This document shows positions 34,540-42,023 of a DNA stretch of 64,000 bases, in pieces. This DNA comes from Prolixibacteraceae bacterium (GTDB lineage Bacteria; Bacteroidota; Bacteroidia; Bacteroidales; Prolixibacteraceae). A program made the translations under genes and the position numbers. Under the pieces are notes generated by a model that worked only from the letters and a program-made list of their open reading frames with translations, had not been told where the DNA came from and made no database searches. Within the stretch, counting starts at the first letter, position 1; every line of letters begins with the position of its first letter. The stretch lies in assembly GCA_028377305.1 (NCBI GenBank), contig JAONJW010000003.1:1-64000 (forward strand). Direction: 5' to 3'.

Positions 34540-35412
34540 TTAGTTGTTAGAATTAATCCCAATTCGTTGAACTATTTGAGAAAGATAGTATTTATCATCA
34601 GATGATTCAGCAAAGTTGCTTCCTGTTTCATTATTACTCTTGTTATCTATTGACGTGGGAACTTTAGCACCTTTGAGAAACCATTCATATTCAATATCTA
34701 TATGACCTAGATCTAAAGCATGATAGCCTTTTTGACAAAGTTCATATGATAAAACTGTTGCAGTTGGACCGATTGCCAAGATAAATAATTTAGTCTTATC
34801 CATTTGAGAACAACTTGACAGTAACTCATCATAGCAATCAAATGCATTCTCACATTTAGTCAGTATCCTAATAGTCGATTTTGCATTATCAAATAGTCCA
34901 TTCCCAACACCAAGTCGCGAAAATTCACCTTCTACGATCACAATGTCTTTTTGATCCCACAAAGACCTTAAATCTCTGAATATATTATCACAATTAGATT
35001 TGTCTTTAAATATCATATATGGACGTGAGATAAATGCCGTTCCATAAGTCTTGTCATGTGAGAGAAATGACATTGTAATTAACCTATAACGTTTAATAAT
35101 TTTAAACCAAAACTCTCTAGATCTTATAGTAAATTTTGATAATGAGCTATAAATATCAGGAATGCATACACAGATCTCCTTGTTATTACTTGACAATATT
35201 TCAAATAATCTTTTCTTTAGTTCTGGATTATTATCTTGGAATTTAATGCTTTTATCTGTTAGCATTAATGTAAACTCACCGTCACCAAACCTACAAATAG
35301 ATTTTGTTTTTGCAATTTCAATTGTGTCTGTTATTGATAGAATCTTTGGGGGACTTTTGATGAATCTTGTGACATAATAGTCAATTAGCCCTTTTAGTGA
35401 AAGTCTGATCAT
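34540..35412 (-). CDS. GT-D fold (DUF1792-type) glycosyltransferase
   Basis: A 290-residue protein with the GT-D fold signatures: KSICRFGDGEFTLML, the ICVCIPDIYSS region, FISRPYMIF, a central VIVEGEFSRLGVGNGLFDNAKSTIRIL, and the late IGPTATVLSYELCQKGYHALDLGHIDIEYEWFL. These enzymes (SP_1767/DUF1792 family) add glucose or another hexose to protein or polysaccharide glycans. The gene is A+T-rich and lies in a surface-glycan block. The exact donor and acceptor are unknown. Confidence 0.85.
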   Translation of the reverse strand: MIRLSLKGLIDYYVTRFIKSPPKILSITDTIEIAKTKSICRFGDGEFTLMLTDKSIKFQDNNPELKKRLFEILSSNNKEICVCIPDIYSSLSKFTIRSREFWFKIIKRYRLITMSFLSHDKTYGTAFISRPYMIFKDKSNCDNIFRDLRSLWDQKDIVIVEGEFSRLGVGNGLFDNAKSTIRILTKCENAFDCYDELLSSCSQMDKTKLFILAIGPTATVLSYELCQKGYHALDLGHIDIEYEWFLKGAKVPTSIDNKSNNETGSNFAESSDDKYYLSQIVQRIGINSNN

Positions 35413-35690
35413 TATAAAAAATATTGGATATTAATATGGGAAGTCTGAAAAATGAATCACTGCTAGAAATATTTTTATACTAGTAGATATGCCTTGTCGT
35501 TTGACGTAAATTAACAGATTTGTTTATAGAAAAGAAGGAATAAATAACGTATTAATACTACATTAAAATATTATTATCCCAATCAAAAAATAAAAAGCGC
35601 TCAAAGATAATGATTTTAACAAGATAATAAATGTTTTAAGTAATATAACAAAATACGCCTTAAGTTTTAAACAATGAAATAATAATATTT
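35413..35690. other. Very A+T-rich intergenic stretch
   Basis: About 280 bases between the GT-D gene and the GT4 gene, with no ORF, tRNA or clear repeat. It presumably contains the minus-strand promoter of the GT-D gene. Confidence 0.4.
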
Positions 35691-36800
35691 TTACTTTTCA
35701 TAGACCTCTTTATAGACTTCTAAAGTAGTTAAAATACTTTTCTCTGTAGTGTGATATTTTAGAACATGTTTATATGCAGCATCAATAATGTGCTTTCTTT
35801 CATGCTGATTATCGAGAAGGTATTTTACATGAACTGCTAATGTTTTATAATCACCTACTTCGGCAGACATTCCTGTTACTCCATTTGTAATAATTTCAGG
35901 TATACCACCAGCACGTGTTGTAACGACAGGACATCTCAGGTGCATTGCTTCCATAATAGAGATCGGAAGACCTTCTCTTTTAGATGTTAGCACGAAAATG
36001 TCAAACTGAGGAATTTTAGATTTTGCATCATCACAGAATCCATAGAAGAAGAAATTCTGTTTTAAGTTAAAGTCTGATACTAATTTTTTAAATGTTTGAG
36101 TTCTCTTTTTATGCCCTCCGATATTAAAAAAGAATACATTTTTCATTTCCATTTTATTAACGAGCTCATTGGCTAGATGAATTAAAACAGAAAGATCTTT
36201 TGCTTCTGTATGATTCGCAATATTACCAATTATTACTGCATTATCCGGAAGGTTAAATTCGTCTTTTAGTTGAGAGACATTGGGATTGGGGACATATTCT
36301 GGATCAATACCATCATATACAACTGTCATTGTATCTACATTGCTAGATTTGATCGTCTTAGAGAAACCTTTAACTACATCTTTAGAAACGCAAATAATTT
36401 TTTTGATACATCGCATATTGTATTTGACCCTACTGATGAAAGTGGACGAAGAGCTTAGTCCCTTTTTTGCGAAAATTACTTTATAGTCTATATTCTTTAC
36501 TACAGTTGCCATATAGTGCCGAGTTACTGCACCGCTATTATGTATATGGATAATATCTGGATTAATCTCAGATAATACTCTACTGTATTCATTTGCTCCT
36601 TTTATTGAATATTTTCCAAAAGGAGATATTGCATAACAATCAACTCCTAACTCTTTTGCTTTGTTATGTAGAGGACTCTCGTTTAAACAAACCAAAGATT
36701 GCTTAATTTCTTTATTAAGAATACTTGATTCTAGTAGGATAACTAGTTGTTGCTCATTACCTCCCCAGAATTTTGCATCGGAGAAATGTACTATATGCAT
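35691..36800 (-). CDS. Family 4 glycosyltransferase
   Basis: A 369-residue GT-B enzyme. The N-terminal part has HFSDAKFWGGNEQQLVILLESS, and the donor domain carries VIIGNIANHTEAKDLSVLIHLANELV. The classical EGLPISIMEAMHLRCPVVTTRAGGIPEII is the GT4 nucleotide-binding EX7E element. It probably transfers a hexose to a lipid-linked glycan. A perfect -7 element, TACCTTTG on the minus strand (36823-36830), lies 22 bases upstream of the start codon. Confidence 0.92.
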   Translation of the reverse strand: MHIVHFSDAKFWGGNEQQLVILLESSILNKEIKQSLVCLNESPLHNKAKELGVDCYAISPFGKYSIKGANEYSRVLSEINPDIIHIHNSGAVTRHYMATVVKNIDYKVIFAKKGLSSSSTFISRVKYNMRCIKKIICVSKDVVKGFSKTIKSSNVDTMTVVYDGIDPEYVPNPNVSQLKDEFNLPDNAVIIGNIANHTEAKDLSVLIHLANELVNKMEMKNVFFFNIGGHKKRTQTFKKLVSDFNLKQNFFFYGFCDDAKSKIPQFDIFVLTSKREGLPISIMEAMHLRCPVVTTRAGGIPEIITNGVTGMSAEVGDYKTLAVHVKYLLDNQHERKHIIDAAYKHVLKYHTTEKSILTTLEVYKEVYEK

Positions 36801-37079
36801 AATAACTATTTTTTATTTTGTACAAAGGTAGTATTTTTTTGTTATAAAAATGAAGGTGTCGTTTTAGTTTAAGTGTATGGAAAAGAGGTTGTTACTGTTT
36901 GGTGTTCGTGACATGTCTTATATATAGTAGTATTTTAAATGTTTCTTCTTTATTTGATTAGTTGACTTTTGCTACAGAATGTTATTATATTTAGTTGTTT
37001 ATTCAAAGTGTTAGATGTTTCGTGAAGGATTAATTTATATCATCCCCCTTCACGTGTTTAGTTTTAAATATAAATATCA
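36801..37079. other. Divergent intergenic region with a palindrome upstream of the DegT gene
   Basis: No gene is seen. An 8-bp perfect inverted repeat, CGTGAAGG / CCTTCACG, with an 18-base spacer lies at 37021-37054, 26 bases before the DegT start codon. It may be an operator or leader hairpin. Confidence 0.5.
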
Positions 37080-38246
37080 ATGATCAATAAAGTTCCTTTT
37101 TGTAAAGTCGTATGTGACGGTAATGAGTTAAAGTACATAACAGAGGTGATTGAAAGTGGGTGGTTAACAACTGCTTCTAAGACAGCAACCTTCGAGAAGT
37201 TATTTGCAGATTATGTGGATGCCACATATGCATGTGCCGTAAATTCATGTACTGCTGCATTGCATCTAGGCTTAGAAGCTTTGGGTGTTAAAAGAGGAGA
37301 TAAGGTCTTTGTTCCTTCCCTAACTTTTACCGCTTCTGCTGAAGTTATTCGATATATGGGGGCAGATCCTGTATTTTTGGATATATGTTATGATACCAAA
37401 GTAATTACTGCAGATATTTTAGATGCAGCCATTAATGAACATCCCGATGTAAAGCATCTTATCTTGGTTCATTATGGAGGCTATCCAGCTCCTCTCTTGG
37501 ACGATGAATCGGAGGGTATAATAGGCATTTGCAAGAGAAATGAGATTAAAATCCTAGAAGATGCAGCTCATGCTTTTCCAACTAAGATTGGAGAGAAATA
37601 TATTGGTTCCATAGGAGATATCACCTGTTTTAGTTTCTATGCAAACAAAACCATCACCAGTGGAGAAGGTGGTATGTTAACAACCAACGATTCGGAGATA
37701 TTCAATAGGGTGAAGACGATGAGACTTCACGGAATAAACAGAGATGTATGGGATCGTTTTACTTCAGATAAGCCATCTTGGGAGTATGATGTCGTTGCGC
37801 CAGGGTTTAAATATAATATGCCAGATCTAACTGCAGCAATTGGTTTAGCACAGCTGGAAAGGGCTGAAGAGTATCGAAAGAGTCGTCAAGAATCAGCGGA
37901 ATATTATTTCCGACATTTATCTTCAGTAGATGCTATTGATTTACCTGTCGTGAATATCCCGAATGAGAACCATGCATGGCATCTCTTTGCGATTGTTTTA
38001 AATGATAAGAGTATGATTAGTCGTAATCTTTTTATTGAAAAACTGTCGGAGAAAGGCATTGGAACTTCGGTTCATTATAAACCGGTTCATTTAATGACTT
38101 ATTATAAGCAGAAATATGGTGGAGTATCAGATTTGTCAAATACTGAGAAAGTGTGGAAAGGCACTGTTTCTCTTCCTCTTTTTCCATTCATGAAAGAAGA
38201 AGAATTAGCTTATGTATGCGATGTAATTAAAGATATTTTAGTTTAA
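37080..38246 (+). CDS. DegT/DnrJ/EryC1-family sugar aminotransferase
   Basis: A 388-residue PLP enzyme of the nucleotide-sugar aminotransferase type. It has the characteristic start FCKVVCDGNELKYITEVIESGWLTTASKTATFEKLFADYV, FVPSLTFTASAEVIRYMGADPVFLDI, EDAAHAFP, the Schiff-base lysine in FYANKTITSGEGG, and the late WHLFAIVLNDK and GTSVHYKPVHLM. It makes an amino sugar nucleotide for surface glycan. It closes the glycan block and is followed by a terminator shared with tsf. Confidence 0.93.
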   Translation: MINKVPFCKVVCDGNELKYITEVIESGWLTTASKTATFEKLFADYVDATYACAVNSCTAALHLGLEALGVKRGDKVFVPSLTFTASAEVIRYMGADPVFLDICYDTKVITADILDAAINEHPDVKHLILVHYGGYPAPLLDDESEGIIGICKRNEIKILEDAAHAFPTKIGEKYIGSIGDITCFSFYANKTITSGEGGMLTTNDSEIFNRVKTMRLHGINRDVWDRFTSDKPSWEYDVVAPGFKYNMPDLTAAIGLAQLERAEEYRKSRQESAEYYFRHLSSVDAIDLPVVNIPNENHAWHLFAIVLNDKSMISRNLFIEKLSEKGIGTSVHYKPVHLMTYYKQKYGGVSDLSNTEKVWKGTVSLPLFPFMKEEELAYVCDVIKDILV

Positions 38247-38264
38247 AAATATTTAGTGTAAAAG

Positions 38265-38298
38265 AAAAGCGGGTGCCCATTCATGGACACCCGCTTTT
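38265..38298. terminator. Bidirectional terminator between the DegT gene and tsf
   Basis: The stem GCGGGTG(C)CCAT / ATGG(A)CACCCGC has one mismatch and a minimal loop, with A-run and T-run flanks. It lies between convergent genes. Confidence 0.85.
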
Positions 38299-38323
38299 TA
38301 GTGTATCTATAGTAGATCCAGAA

Positions 38324-39148
38324 TTATCCGTTCAAAGAGTTGCGAACCATTCCTGTTACATTAACACCTTTAGCTTCTTGAGCTAGGTATTGAGAAACAG
38401 TCATTTTTCCATCTTTCACGAATGATTGCTCGATAAGAGTATTCTCTTTGAACCACTTGTTAAGTGATCCTTGAGCAATCTTCTCAAGCATATTCTCTGG
38501 CTTACCTTCTTGGCGGAATTTCTCCATTGCAATACGCAACTCGTTCTCAACAGTTTCAGCAGCAACTGCATCTTTGTTGATTGCGATAGGTGCCATTGCA
38601 GCAGCTTGCATTGCAACGTCTTTTCCAACTTGCTCAGGAACAATACCGTCAAAACCGATCATAGTAGAAAGCTTGTTTCCAGCGTGAATGTAAGGAGCAA
38701 CATAAGCTGCTTCTAAACATGCATAGAAAGAAAGATCTAGCTTCTCTCCAACAACACCTGTCTGCTCAGCGATAAACTCACCAACAGTAGTGTTATCAAT
38801 AGCAAGTGCTTTCAACGCCTCAAGATCTGCCACTTTGTTTTCAATCGCTACATCAAGGATTCTTGTTGCAAGAGCAATATAGCTTTCGTTTTTCGCTACG
38901 AAATCAGTTTCACAGTTCAAAACTAGCATTGCACCAAAAGTATTATCAGCTGAAGTTTTTGCGATACAAACTCCTTCAGTTGCTTCACGATCAGCACGCT
39001 TGTTTGCGATTGCTTTACCACGCTCACGGATGATCTCAACAGCACGATCGTAATCACCTTCAGCCTCAGTTAAAGCTTTCTTACAATCCATCATACCAGC
39101 GCCTGTTGCTTTACGCAACTTCATTACATCTTTTGCATTTACAGACAT
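38324..39148 (-). CDS. tsf: Translation elongation factor Ts
   Basis: A 274-residue EF-Ts: AKDVMKLRKATGAGMMDCKKALTEAEGDYDRAVEIIRERG (UBA-like N-domain), then NCETDFVAKNESY, followed by the coiled-coil and C-terminal modules ending in VTGMVRNSLNG. It recycles EF-Tu by nucleotide exchange. It follows rpsB by 25 bases and is part of the rplM-rpsI-rpsB-tsf unit. The region between tsf and pyrH, usually short in related genomes, holds the glycan block. Confidence 0.97.
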   Translation of the reverse strand: MSVNAKDVMKLRKATGAGMMDCKKALTEAEGDYDRAVEIIRERGKAIANKRADREATEGVCIAKTSADNTFGAMLVLNCETDFVAKNESYIALATRILDVAIENKVADLEALKALAIDNTTVGEFIAEQTGVVGEKLDLSFYACLEAAYVAPYIHAGNKLSTMIGFDGIVPEQVGKDVAMQAAAMAPIAINKDAVAAETVENELRIAMEKFRQEGKPENMLEKIAQGSLNKWFKENTLIEQSFVKDGKMTVSQYLAQEAKGVNVTGMVRNSLNG

Positions 39149-39173
39149 GGGTCAGAAAATATTAGGTTGAAAA

Positions 39174-39932
39174 TTATTTATCTTCTTTAGCAGCCTCTTT
39201 CTTAGAAGCTTCTTTCTCTTTATTATCCTTTTCACGATCCATCTTACGCTCAGTAAGACCTTCTTTAATAGCATCAGCCATAATAGAAAGAACAAGCTCG
39301 ATAGATTGAGAAGCGTCATCGTTAGCTGGAATTACAAAGTCAATATCTTGTGGATTTGAGTTTGTATCAACCATACCGAAAACTGGAATACCAAGGCGTT
39401 TTGCCTCACGTACAGCAATCTTCTCTTTCATCACGTCAACTACAAATAATGCAGCTGGAAGACGAGATAGATCAGAGATAGATCCCAATACTTTCTCTAG
39501 TTTCGCACGTTGACGAGTAATTTGAAGCTTTTCACGCTTAGATAAGTTTGACCAGCTACTCTCATCTTTCATCAACTTATCGATAGTAGTCATTTTCTTA
39601 ACTGCCTTACGGATAGTAGGGAAGTTAGTTAACATACCACCAGCCCAACGCTCAGCGATATAAGGCATGTTGATTTCGCTAATTTTTTCAGCTACGATAG
39701 TTTTCGCTTGCTTCTTAGTAGCAACGAAAAGGATTTTACGACCAGACTTCGCAATTTGCTTAAGTGCAGCAGCAGATTCGTCAATTTTAACTACAGTCTT
39801 CTGAAGATCGATAATATGAATACCGTTTTTCTCCATGAAGATGTATGGAGCCATATTTGGATTCCACTTTCTTTTAAGGTGACCAAAATGTACACCTGCT
39901 TCTAGCAATTGCTGAAAATCAGTTCTAGGCAT
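39174..39932 (-). CDS. rpsB: 30S ribosomal protein S2
   Basis: A 252-residue S2: FQQLLEAGVHFGHLKRKWNPNMAPYIFMEKNGIHIIDLQKT, AERWAGGMLTNFPTIRKAVKKM, and RLGIPVFGMVDTNSNPQDIDFVIPANDDASQSIEL. A lysine- and glutamate-rich C-terminal tail is present. The 105-base gap between rpsI and rpsB contains a possible promoter and a 10-bp leader hairpin, so rpsB-tsf may be controlled separately, for example by S2 binding its own leader, as known in E. coli. Confidence 0.98.
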   Translation of the reverse strand: MPRTDFQQLLEAGVHFGHLKRKWNPNMAPYIFMEKNGIHIIDLQKTVVKIDESAAALKQIAKSGRKILFVATKKQAKTIVAEKISEINMPYIAERWAGGMLTNFPTIRKAVKKMTTIDKLMKDESSWSNLSKREKLQITRQRAKLEKVLGSISDLSRLPAALFVVDVMKEKIAVREAKRLGIPVFGMVDTNSNPQDIDFVIPANDDASQSIELVLSIMADAIKEGLTERKMDREKDNKEKEASKKEAAKEDK

Positions 39933-39961
39933 AATAAATAATGTTTACTTTCTGTTTAAGC

Positions 39962-39999
39962 AACCTCAAAGTAGTTCCACAAAGGAGATCTTCGAGGTT
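39962..39999 (-). promoter_or_regulatory. Candidate rpsB leader hairpin
   Basis: Minus-strand stem AACCTCGAAG / CTTTGAGGTT (one G-U pair), with an inner TCC/GGA pairing in an 18-base loop, 30 bases before the rpsB ATG. Upstream, CAAAAATA on the plus strand (40011-40018) is a perfect minus-strand -7 element, TATTTTTG. An autoregulatory S2 leader is inferred. Confidence 0.45.
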
Positions 40000-40037
40000 T
40001 AGATACTAAACAAAAATATGTTTTAATAAAAATGATA

Positions 40038-40424
40038 TTAACGCTTCGAGAATTGGAATTGTTTACGAGCTTTAGGCTGACCTGGTTTCTTACGTTCAAC
40101 CTCACGAGGGTCACGTGTCATGAATCCAGCTTTACGAAGATCAGACTTAACTGCTTCGTCAATCATTACTAAAGCACGAGAAATACCAAGACGAGCAGCT
40201 TCCGCTTGTCCTTTGTATCCACCACCATCAAGGTTGATTTGGATATCATACTTCTCAACTACATCAAGAAGAAGTAGAGGTTGTCTAACGATATACTGTA
40301 GTATATCTGATGGGAAGTAAGTTGCAATATCACGCTTGTTAATTGTGATTTTACCAGCACCCTCTTTCACGTAAACACGTGCAACTGCGGCTTTTCTTCT
40401 ACCAATTGCGTTTATAGTCTCCAT
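40038..40424 (-). CDS. rpsI: 30S ribosomal protein S9
   Basis: A 128-residue S9: NAIGRRKAAVARVYVKEGAGKITINKRDIATYF, then GGGYKGQAEAARLGISRALV, and the C-terminal TRDPREVERKKPGQPKARKQFQFSKR that reaches into the tRNA P site. It begins five bases after the end of rplM, consistent with a single transcript. Confidence 0.98.
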   Translation of the reverse strand: METINAIGRRKAAVARVYVKEGAGKITINKRDIATYFPSDILQYIVRQPLLLLDVVEKYDIQINLDGGGYKGQAEAARLGISRALVMIDEAVKSDLRKAGFMTRDPREVERKKPGQPKARKQFQFSKR

Positions 40425-40429
40425 ACTAC

Positions 40430-40885
40430 TTATTTAATGTCATCTAGGTTAATAACTCTAGGTTGTTGAGCTTCTTGGTTGTGCTCACCACCTACATAAA
40501 CTTTTAAGTTTGTAAAGATCTTACGACCTAGACGGTTTTTAGGTAACATACCTTTAACCGCTTTCTCTACTAAACGCTCTGGGTATTTAGCAAGAATATC
40601 TTCCGCAGTCATAGAACGTTGTCCCCCTGGGAATCCAGTGTGACGAAGGTACTCTTTCTGTGTAAGTTTCTTACCTGTCAAACGAACCTTCTCAGCATTG
40701 ATAATGATTACGTTATCTCCACAATCCACGTGAGGTGTGAATGATGGTTTGTTCTTTCCACGCAAAATTTTAGCAACTTTACTGGCAAGACGTCCTAGTA
40801 CTAGGTCTGTAGCATCTACTACAACCCACTCTTTTTTTACCGTAGCGTTATTCGCTGATACGGTTTTGTAGCTTAAAGTATCCAC
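40430..40885 (-). CDS. rplM: 50S ribosomal protein L13
   Basis: A 151-residue L13 starting MDTLSYKTVSANNATVKKEWVVVDA, as in other Bacteroidota, with LVLGRLASKVAKILRGKNKPSFTPHVDCGDNVIIINAEKVRLTGKKL, RHTGFPGG and KGMLPKNRLGRKIF. The start codon is GTG; no in-frame ATG is nearby. It heads the rplM-rpsI-rpsB-tsf unit, with a perfect promoter about 165 bases upstream and a structured-looking leader. Confidence 0.97.
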   Translation of the reverse strand: MDTLSYKTVSANNATVKKEWVVVDATDLVLGRLASKVAKILRGKNKPSFTPHVDCGDNVIIINAEKVRLTGKKLTQKEYLRHTGFPGGQRSMTAEDILAKYPERLVEKAVKGMLPKNRLGRKIFTNLKVYVGGEHNQEAQQPRVINLDDIK

Positions 40886-41245
40886 TTGCTTCTTTTTAAT
40901 TTAAATAAATATAAAAATTAACAATTACGTTTTATTCTTAAAAACTCATCATCTTCGGATGTATCTGATATCCATAAAGTGGAGCTAACACCTATGTTTC
41001 TAGACACATTCAAGACTACAGTTCACAAGTATGGATGGTAATTGAGCCGCAAAGATAGTGTTTTTTACTGTATTTCAATAAGAAAGCTATTTTTTTTGTC
41101 ATCGTTTACTAAGCCATTGAAGAACTCTCCCATTTTAACTGTTACAGCACAGATTTTATCTTGAAACAGTATCATTATTTGTGAACTAATAGGAGATGAG
41201 GTTTGTTATTTATTTAATAATAGGGGTATCCCTAAAATAGGAATT
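40886..41245. other. rplM leader and divergent intergenic region
   Basis: No gene is seen. On the minus strand a leader of about 155 bases lies between the promoter at 41050-41079 and the rplM GTG. It contains complementary TCCATA / TATGGA segments and a CATC-CGAA-GATG tetraloop hairpin, which could form an L13-binding autoregulatory leader of the kind described for Bacteroidia ribosomal operons. The match was not checked against a covariance model. Confidence 0.45.
41050..41079 (-). promoter_or_regulatory. Bacteroidota-type promoter of the rplM-rpsI-rpsB-tsf unit
   Basis: Minus strand: ATTG, 18 bases, then the perfect -7 element TATCTTTG (plus-strand CAAAGATA at 41050-41057). Confidence 0.65.
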
Positions 41246-41872
41246 ATGGTTAAAACGATAGTTAAAAGAACAAAAGTCCGCTCACGTTCTGAACAACATC
41301 GACCGTCTCGCAGTCCAGTTTCAGATTCTGTTGGATTGGATAAAGGTTCCCGTAAGCAACAATTGAATAGGGATAAGTTTAGGCAGTGCAGTCGTTTAAT
41401 GAAGTTGACAAAGAGAGTGTGGGATGAAGGATTCTTTTCGACACAAGATAGAAATAGTTATCGGGAGTGCTTCTCTTATAATATGAATTATGCTTTTACA
41501 TGGAATGGGAAGCGGTGGATACTTGATCCTGCTAAAGTTTTGTTATCAAAGCGTATTCCTAAGTTTCGCCCTAAAGATATCTCTGTTGAATCTAATGAAT
41601 TTGAGGTGTTTTTTAGAATTGATAAAATGGAGATTACTAATGATTCTAGTGGAGGATACGCTATCTTCATTGATGATAATATGGAGGAGGTTCTCATAGT
41701 TGAAATACATCGATTGGGTGATAATCTGTTCACGACTTTAATCCCATCATATTTTAAAGCTAAATATTTCTATTTACACCTCTCTCTTTATCGTTCTTTT
41801 TGCGTGGACGATGTTACCTCTCGTGAGGTATATGATTCTGTATTTTTAGGTAATTTTAAAGGCTTAAAATAA
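41246..41872 (+). CDS. DUF6266-like protein of unknown function
   Basis: A 208-residue protein without signal peptide or membrane segment. It starts with a very basic region (KRTKVRSRSEQHRPSR). The stretch LNRDKFRQCSRLMKLTKRVWDEGFF, followed by SYNMNYAF and LDPAKVLLSKRIP, has the layout of the DUF6266 family of Bacteroidota (N-rich R-x-F helix, GF turn, SYN-x-A, S-K-V-L-x-S-x-G/R), and the C-terminus (VYDSVFLGNF) also fits. No function is known for that family. It is divergent from rplM, and a 42-codon ORF follows after seven bases. The family assignment is by eye. Confidence 0.6.
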   Translation: MVKTIVKRTKVRSRSEQHRPSRSPVSDSVGLDKGSRKQQLNRDKFRQCSRLMKLTKRVWDEGFFSTQDRNSYRECFSYNMNYAFTWNGKRWILDPAKVLLSKRIPKFRPKDISVESNEFEVFFRIDKMEITNDSSGGYAIFIDDNMEEVLIVEIHRLGDNLFTTLIPSYFKAKYFYLHLSLYRSFCVDDVTSREVYDSVFLGNFKGLK

Positions 41873-41879
41873 AATTATT

Positions 41880-42008
41880 ATGGCTATCATGAGTTTATAT
41901 AACTACCGAAAACGTTTGCGGAGGTTATCTTTTGTAAATCATGTAGTTGGTGGGTTTTCTGCAGCTAAATATTTATATCTTCGTATAGAAGAAATGTCTA
42001 TTATTTAA
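41880..42008 (+). CDS. Possible small basic protein (42 aa)
   Basis: An ATG-initiated ORF of 42 codons, MAIMSLYNYRKRLRRL..., seven bases after the DUF6266-like gene and 15 bases before the glycosidase gene. The first part is strongly basic. It is not in the track because of its size. Its tight spacing is the only support. It may be a chance ORF. Confidence 0.25.
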   Translation: MAIMSLYNYRKRLRRLSFVNHVVGGFSAAKYLYLRIEEMSII

Positions 42009-42023
42009 AATCAGATCCAGAAT

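Noticed and set aside
41246-41872. Toxin-antitoxin or nucleic-acid-binding defence protein because of the basic N-terminus
   Set aside because: No catalytic or known toxin motif is present, and the layout fits DUF6266 better.
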